Of a stretch of 45,679 nucleotides of DNA, positions 41,814 through 45,679 are shown piece by piece. The number at the start of each line of letters is the position of its first letter. Position 1 is the stretch's first letter. The notes below the pieces were generated by a model. It did not search any database. It had not been told where the DNA came from and worked only from the letters and a program-made list of their open reading frames with translations. This DNA comes from Caballeronia arationis. Its GTDB lineage: Bacteria > Pseudomonadota > Gammaproteobacteria > Burkholderiales > Burkholderiaceae. Location of the stretch: assembly GCF_001544975.2 (NCBI RefSeq), contig NZ_FCOG02000050.1, positions 1 through 45,679 of the forward strand, given 5' to 3'. A program made the translations under genes and the position numbers.

Positions 41814-41856
41814 GGCAGCGCTGGTTTTCACATCCACGCAGATTGTCACCGCCGCC
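41814..41856 (+). repeat. Degraded segment also present at 11420-11463
   Basis: This is the second copy of the short shared segment. Here the frame is longer: AALQQAALVFTSTQIVTAAG continues to a stop at about 41934. It is probably the C-terminal end of an unknown gene whose other remnant lies at 11420. Confidence 0.45.
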
Positions 41857-41984
41857 GGGCCATTAGAGATTTCATCCAATCGCCAGCCATCTACAGATTA
41901 CAAGCTCGTCGAGAACGGCAACCCAGGCTTGTAGTTCTGTATTTCTTTTTATCGCCTAGAGAGGTGCGTAGCCGACCCGGAAAC

Positions 41985-43490
41985 CTTGCAATTACCCACA
42001 ACTCCAAGAGAAGTTATGTTAACCTCGCATAGATTAGTCATCCTATGGAAAGATAATGACTGGTAATGTGCGAGTAGATGACGAGGACTGGATCAATAGA
42101 GAGACGGCGGATAACAGCTTTCAAGACGCCAGACTTCGCAGAAGATTCCGAATTTTGCTAGAGCGACTATGGTCGGGCGTTGGGCAAACCATTCCATTTG
42201 CTTGCCAAGACTGGGCGAACACGAAAGGCGCTTACCGCTTCCTGTCCAATGAGCGCGTAAGCGAGCAGGATATTCTGGGCGGTCATTTCCAAGCGAGTGG
42301 TGAGCGCTTTAGGGCGACCGAAGGCCCAATTCTCGTGCTGCAGGACACGACAACGTTCTCATATCAGCGGGAACGTCCTGAGCTTATCGGTTATACGGGC
42401 AAGACGTCGATTCAGCGTGGACGGCACGGCCTGCAACAACCGCTGACCCAATGCGGCATCCTGATGCATTCGAGTCTGGCCGTAACCGCTGAAGGCTTGC
42501 CGCTGGGCCTGACGGCCATCAAATTCTGGACCCGGACTCAGTTCAAGGGTTGCACGGCGTTAAAGCGAAAGGTCAACCCTACCCGTATGCCAATTGAAGA
42601 AAAGGAAAGCTATCGCTGGCTAGAAAACCTGAGACAATCCACAGCATTACTGGGCGAACCGGAACGCTGCGTACATATCGGCGATCGCGAAAGCGACATT
42701 TACGAGCTATTCTGCGAAGCGCATGATTTGGGCACGCACTTCCTCGTGCGCACATGCGTTGACCGCCTGGCTGGCGACGGAGAGCATACGATCGCCGACG
42801 AGATGGCCGAGGCGAAGGTCAAGGGTCTCCATCGTGTTGAGCTTCGCGATTCTAAAGGCCGTCCCGACGAAGCCTTTTTGGAGATCCGGTATCGCCGCAT
42901 TACGGTGCTACCACCTCTCTATAAGCAGCGTCGCTATCCCGAGCTACGTCTGACTGTCATTCATGCCCAGGAGAGGACCGCACCCGCCGGTCGACCTCCA
43001 ATCGAGTGGAAGCTAATCACTGATCTGTCGGTCAAATCTCGTGCGGAAGCCATCGAGAAGCTCGACTGGTACGCGATGCGTTGGAAAATAGAGACCTTTC
43101 ATAAGATCCTGAAGTCGGGATGCAAGGCCGAAGAATCTAAGCTGCGTACGGCTGATCGCCTAGCCAATCTTATCTCGGTGTTTTGTATCCTGAGTTGGCG
43201 CATCTTTTGGCTAACCATGCTCAACCGGTGTGCTGCACACGCCCCCGCCCAGTTGGCAGTCACACAAACAGAGATCGAACTCCTTGATCGGGTCGTCATG
43301 GACACGCCTCGCACGGCACAGGCGCCGCCGCTGCTGCGCAGCCTCATCAAGCTTGCGCAACTCGGTGGGTACCTTGCACGTGCCAGCGACCCGCCGCCAG
43401 GCAATACCGTTATGTGGCGCGGTATGCGCCGTCTGATTGACATTCAGCTGGGATATGAACTCGCGCAGGACGAGTGTGGGTAATTGCAAG
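41985..43490 (+). mobile_element. IS4-family insertion sequence with 9-bp target duplication
   Basis: Perfect 16-bp terminal inverted repeats, CTTGCAATTACCCACA at 41985-42000 and its complement at 43475-43490, flank one transposase gene. The 9-bp sequence CCCGGAAAC occurs directly outside both ends (41976-41984 and 43491-43499). The element is 1506 bp and complete, and the exact target duplication shows a simple, fairly recent insertion. Confidence 0.93.
42056..43483 (+). CDS. IS4-family transposase (Tn5/IS50-like group)
   Basis: A 475-residue DDE transposase. The N-terminal domain has CQDWANTKGAYRFLSN, typical of the Tn5-like group. Catalytic residues are D in LQDTTTFSY, D in HIGDRESDIYELF, and E in the YREK-type motif YAMRWKIETFHKILKSGC. 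The gene fills most of the element, and its stop lies inside the right inverted repeat. It appears intact. Confidence 0.94.
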   Translation: MTGNVRVDDEDWINRETADNSFQDARLRRRFRILLERLWSGVGQTIPFACQDWANTKGAYRFLSNERVSEQDILGGHFQASGERFRATEGPILVLQDTTTFSYQRERPELIGYTGKTSIQRGRHGLQQPLTQCGILMHSSLAVTAEGLPLGLTAIKFWTRTQFKGCTALKRKVNPTRMPIEEKESYRWLENLRQSTALLGEPERCVHIGDRESDIYELFCEAHDLGTHFLVRTCVDRLAGDGEHTIADEMAEAKVKGLHRVELRDSKGRPDEAFLEIRYRRITVLPPLYKQRRYPELRLTVIHAQERTAPAGRPPIEWKLITDLSVKSRAEAIEKLDWYAMRWKIETFHKILKSGCKAEESKLRTADRLANLISVFCILSWRIFWLTMLNRCAAHAPAQLAVTQTEIELLDRVVMDTPRTAQAPPLLRSLIKLAQLGGYLARASDPPPGNTVMWRGMRRLIDIQLGYELAQDECG

Positions 43491-43830
43491 CCCGGAAACC
43501 GTTCTATCGTTCTATCGGCCGAGATATGGCTTAAGTCCTGCAACGACACGCCGCATAGCTTCGCAGCTTCGCCAGCCAAACTGGCACGAACACAGAGTTG
43601 CGGCGTCTCGCGCAGCCAGATCGGGCGAGCGCCACGGGCCATTGGTACGTTTCCCAATGCGCATCCAAACGCCTGGTAAGTGGCGTTATCGCAGTCGCGC
43701 GGCTTGGCCCGTCGTCTAGCGAGGCTAATGTTTCTGGCGGCTGGGCGCCCATGAGCCCCGGTCGCCGAAATCATCCGGGGGCTACCGTACACCTTCGCAT
43801 GATCACTGACGCCGTTTAGGAACGGCTTTC
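43491..43830. other. Right flank of the IS4-family element
   Basis: No confident gene. A minus-strand frame from 43792 is open into the element. If the IS and one target copy are removed, it continues for 26 codons to a stop at 41891, about 127 codons in all. It resembles no family I know, so I do not call it. Confidence 0.35.
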
Positions 43831-44052
43831 TTAGTCTGAGTTCGGAGGGTACACGGGTGCGCGATCGGATAAATAAATGCCGTGCGGAGAACGTCCGACT
43901 TCGATGGTTTCGACCAGCTTGCGACTCGAGAGATCGATCACGCCCACACGTCTGGCAAATCGGAAGGTCACCCAGAGGGACTTTCGGTCGGCAGACAACT
44001 CCATGTCATCGTTGATGGCGTTCTCAATATCTGTGATCGAGTACTCGTTCAT
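43831..44052 (-). pseudogene. C-terminal fragment of a YncE-like propeller, fused to an unrelated start
   Basis: From about residue 15 the 73-residue frame reads DDMELSADRKSLWVTFRFAR, then VGVIDLSSRKLVETIEVGRS and PHGIYLSDRAPV, a close match to the end of the propeller encoded at 8500. The first 14 residues (MNEYSITDIENAIN) instead match the start of the gene at 44763 (MNGYSITN). The fragment is thus a recombination product: the end of a second propeller gene joined to the start region of another gene. It lacks all earlier blades and a signal peptide and is unlikely to function. Confidence 0.72.
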
Positions 44053-44058
44053 GCTGCT
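44033..44058. repeat. 26-bp direct repeat with 44744-44769
   Basis: GTGATCGAGTAC, then T or C, then CGTTCATGCTGCT: 26 bases with one mismatch between 44033-44058 and 44744-44769. Both copies span a stop-start overlap on the minus strand, so a gene junction has been duplicated or used for recombination. Confidence 0.7.
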
Positions 44059-44231
44059 AGCTGCCGTTGCTCTGTCAGGTACCGATGATATTCCTCTTCG
44101 TCGCGTCTTGTCGCCGCGGCGTCGACGAACGCATCGTATTCTTCGGTGTGTTCGCCGGTCAGTGCGTGGGCAACGGCTGTCCCTTGACGCTCAGTAGGCC
44201 GAGAGCGTTGGGCGGCACCCGCGCTAGTGCT
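44049..44231 (-). pseudogene. 3' remnant of an unknown acidic protein
   Basis: An open minus-strand frame without any ATG, GTG or TTG start, encoding HALTGEHTEEYDAFVDAAAT, then RRDEEEYHRYLTEQRQLAA and a stop. Its stop overlaps the next ATG as ATGA, copying the junction at 44760. The RQ(L)AA tail resembles the RQAA end of the 44760-45152 protein. I read it as the surviving end of a gene whose front was lost. Confidence 0.35.
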
Positions 44232-44763
44232 TTACCTGGTCTTCCAACTCGATGGCCAGTTCCGCGGCCAACGCTGCCTGCACGGCTACGTGCCTTTCAC
44301 GAAATGCTTCGGCGCCGACCATGACCTCGGGATGGTCCTTGAAAAACGCGGCTACTTCCGCGTCTCTCGCAGAGGTAAGCGCGGCGATGTTCGCGGGTTC
44401 TAACGCGCGCTCCAGCGTTTCGGCTTCGATGCCGAAATGCTCGCTGATAGCAGCGACCGCGTGCGAAATCGGAAACGCCACATCCTCGTGGGCGTCTTTA
44501 TTGCCGTCAACGAAAAAATAGCCAGCGCAAAGCAGGTCGCCTTTGACCTCGGCTGCGAGGCGCGAGGTAAGATCGTCCTCGATTGCTCGCCTGTCGTTGC
44601 TCGCGGAGTCGAACATCCGCAGCGCCTCTTCCTTTGTCGCTTCGCGCGAGTAAATTTCAACGCGGCCACCTCCGGCGCATTCTAGTTCGACATATACGGT
44701 TGCACCATCAAGTTCGGACATATGTTTTTCTCTTTCGACGTTGGTGATCGAGTACCCGTTCAT
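44224..44763 (-). CDS. Unknown protein, second gene of an overlapping pair
   Basis: A 179-residue acidic, Ala-rich, mainly helical protein without signal peptide or membrane segment. A beta-like N-terminus (VYVELECAGGGRVEIYSREA) is followed by long helices (FPISHAVAAISEHFGIEAET and VAVQAALAAELAIELEDQV). I recognise no family. The start at 44763 overlaps the upstream stop (ATGA); ATG 44721 (MSELDG), with a weak GAG site, is the alternative. It is probably plasmid or phage accessory content, given the nearby toxin gene and repeats. Confidence 0.55.
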   Translation of the reverse strand: MNGYSITNVEREKHMSELDGATVYVELECAGGGRVEIYSREATKEEALRMFDSASNDRRAIEDDLTSRLAAEVKGDLLCAGYFFVDGNKDAHEDVAFPISHAVAAISEHFGIEAETLERALEPANIAALTSARDAEVAAFFKDHPEVMVGAEAFRERHVAVQAALAAELAIELEDQVKH

Positions 44764-45152
44764 GCTGCTTGTCGGGTCTTGAGTAGCTGTTTGATTTGAT
44801 TGCGAGTAAGACTAGGGTCCGCTGCCTTTGCCGACACGATCTCCGTCAAATCGTCGTCCGAGTAGGCAGCGAGAACCGCGAGTTCGCCGGCATTGAAAAG
44901 CGCCTCCATCTCGGCACGATGCCGGGAGTCGACAAAGCGCTTATAGACACGCACGTATTGGGCTGTGGTCGCCTCCGAAAGACCGTAGCGCATTTTGGCG
45001 AATTTTAAGAAAAACCTTGCTCCTTTTTTCTCTGCTGCGGGCAAGCTCGACCCTTCGGATTTAGCTTTTTCAACGCAGTGATTGACCACTTCCTTCTTGG
45101 CTGCCAATAAGGCTTCGCCAGCTTTGAAAACGTTGATTCTTGGCTTCAACAC
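44760..45152 (-). CDS. Unknown basic helical protein, first gene of an overlapping pair
   Basis: A 130-residue Lys/Ala-rich protein with a GTG start and an AGAGGA site about 11 bases upstream. It seems all-helical: FKAGEALLAAKKEVVNHCVE, a central YGLSEATTAQYVRVYKRFVD and a C-terminal DPSLTRNQIKQLLKTRQAA. The SEATTAQYVRVYKRF stretch could be a helix-turn-helix or recombinase-like N-terminal fold, but this is weak. No family recognised. It overlaps the following gene by ATGA. Confidence 0.55.
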   Translation of the reverse strand: MLKPRINVFKAGEALLAAKKEVVNHCVEKAKSEGSSLPAAEKKGARFFLKFAKMRYGLSEATTAQYVRVYKRFVDSRHRAEMEALFNAGELAVLAAYSDDDLTEIVSAKAADPSLTRNQIKQLLKTRQAA

Positions 45153-45454
45153 GGGCTTTGTTTCCTCTTTAATCGCCGTTGCAGGATGGGCTTCCGTTGA
45201 AGGGACAGCCTATACAAAATCTACCGATGTCTAACGGCACGCAAGTCCGTTTCTTTTGTTCTGCGGTGGCCTCCGCTGATTGTCTTTAGCTATTGGTGCC
45301 AGGTGTCGGAGAATGTAATGAGAGACACGGACGACACCGATGCTAAAAGGCTCTCGATCACGAGCTTTCTTGGTCTGGCGCGAATGCCGGTTACGCCGAA
45401 TCCTTCGACGAGTCTTTGAACTGTGGTTGCGTCACTAGTTAGTCGAGCACCGCC
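45153..45454. other. Gap between the unknown pair and the toxin gene
   Basis: No gene is seen. It holds the start region of the 45152 gene and the sequence after the toxin stop. No clear terminator or promoter is visible. Confidence 0.4.
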
Positions 45455-45679
45455 TTACCGGTCTTGCCGGGTGTCCCAGACACGGAGGATCGCTATAGCA
45501 ATAGGTTCGTCCGCGTAGGCCGGCAGGACTTCGTAGTGAAGTTGATAGCGTCCAGCGAGGCACACCCACCGATGCACTTCGCGCGCCGGGGGTCCATCGT
45601 AGCCGTCTAGTTCTTCCCCGATACGATGAAAATGGTCCTGCCCCAGGCGCTCCGCCTCGTCGAGCAGCGCGTTGACGAC
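45455..45679 (-). CDS. ParE/RelE-type toxin, partial at window edge
   Basis: The minus strand is open from the window edge to a TAA at 45455-45457, giving the last 74 residues. It reads VVNALLDEAERLGQ, EVHRWVCLAGRYQLHYEVLP and IAIAILRVWDTRQDR. The YxLHYEV and ILRVWDTRQDR end is the hallmark of ParE/RelE-fold toxins, which poison gyrase or cut mRNA. The start and any antitoxin gene lie beyond the window. Such modules stabilise plasmids and islands. Confidence 0.78.
   Translation of the reverse strand, partial: VVNALLDEAERLGQDHFHRIGEELDGYDGPPAREVHRWVCLAGRYQLHYEVLPAYADEPIAIAILRVWDTRQDR

Noticed and set aside
43211..43792. 193-codon minus-strand frame crossing the right end of the IS4-family element
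   Set aside because: More than half lies antisense to the transposase; only the part outside the IS could be real, and it has no family resemblance.

Overview
The window is a heavy-metal resistance island from a betaproteobacterium, most likely Burkholderiaceae (Paraburkholderia, Caballeronia, Burkholderia or Cupriavidus). This rests on the high-GC coding style, the three DUF4148 proteins, the IrlR/CopR-type two-component systems, and the paired cus and czc RND pumps. It looks like accessory DNA: a group II intron remnant, an IS66 element, an integrase remnant, an IS4-family element with target duplications and a ParE-type toxin gene break up or border the metal genes. Species, and plasmid versus chromosome, cannot be decided from the sequence.

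Layout. 1-490: decayed group II intron maturase and its domain V. 726-6196 (minus strand): copper operon, transcribed as small Cys/His protein, Met/His-rich protein, TolC-type lipoprotein, multicopper oxidase, CusF-like, copC, copD. 6411-9459 (plus): the divergent copR-copS pair and a translationally coupled secreted beta-propeller, then DUF305 and small secreted proteins to 10899. 11673-20460: a second small Cys/Met protein, cusCBAF and a DsbD-type reductant transporter. 20530-22813: a run of very small secreted or membrane proteins, a frameshifted CYCXC-type gene and a PII-like protein. 22849-23335: two tandem MerR-type promoters, a cueR remnant and a small unknown gene. 23524-26848: IS66 element and integrase remnant. 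27640-31668: cadR, divergent cadA, a zinc-ribbon protein and a ZIP-like permease. 31779-40601: DUF4148 gene, czcCBA and a second response regulator/sensor kinase pair. 40717-45679: DUF4148 gene, small lipoprotein, IS4-family element, scrambled fragments, two unknown overlapping genes and a partial ParE toxin.

How it works together. Periplasmic copper is oxidised by the multicopper oxidase, bound by CopC, CusF and Met-rich proteins, and exported by CusCBA. CusA keeps the three methionines of the E. coli copper site at identical residue numbers. Zn/Cd/Co are exported from the cytosol by the CadA P-type ATPase and across the outer membrane by CzcCBA, whose CzcA has the D402/D408/E415 proton-relay residues. 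DsbD may keep periplasmic thiols reduced under copper stress. Control appears to come from two two-component systems acting on a shared ATGAC-N6-GTCAT operator, found at five places on both sides of the island, and from MerR-type promoters with 19-bp spacers.

The least explained parts are the small-protein/PII cassette (20530-22813), the zinc-ribbon/ZIP pair, the beta-propeller coupled to the copper sensor, and the unknown gene pair at the right edge.
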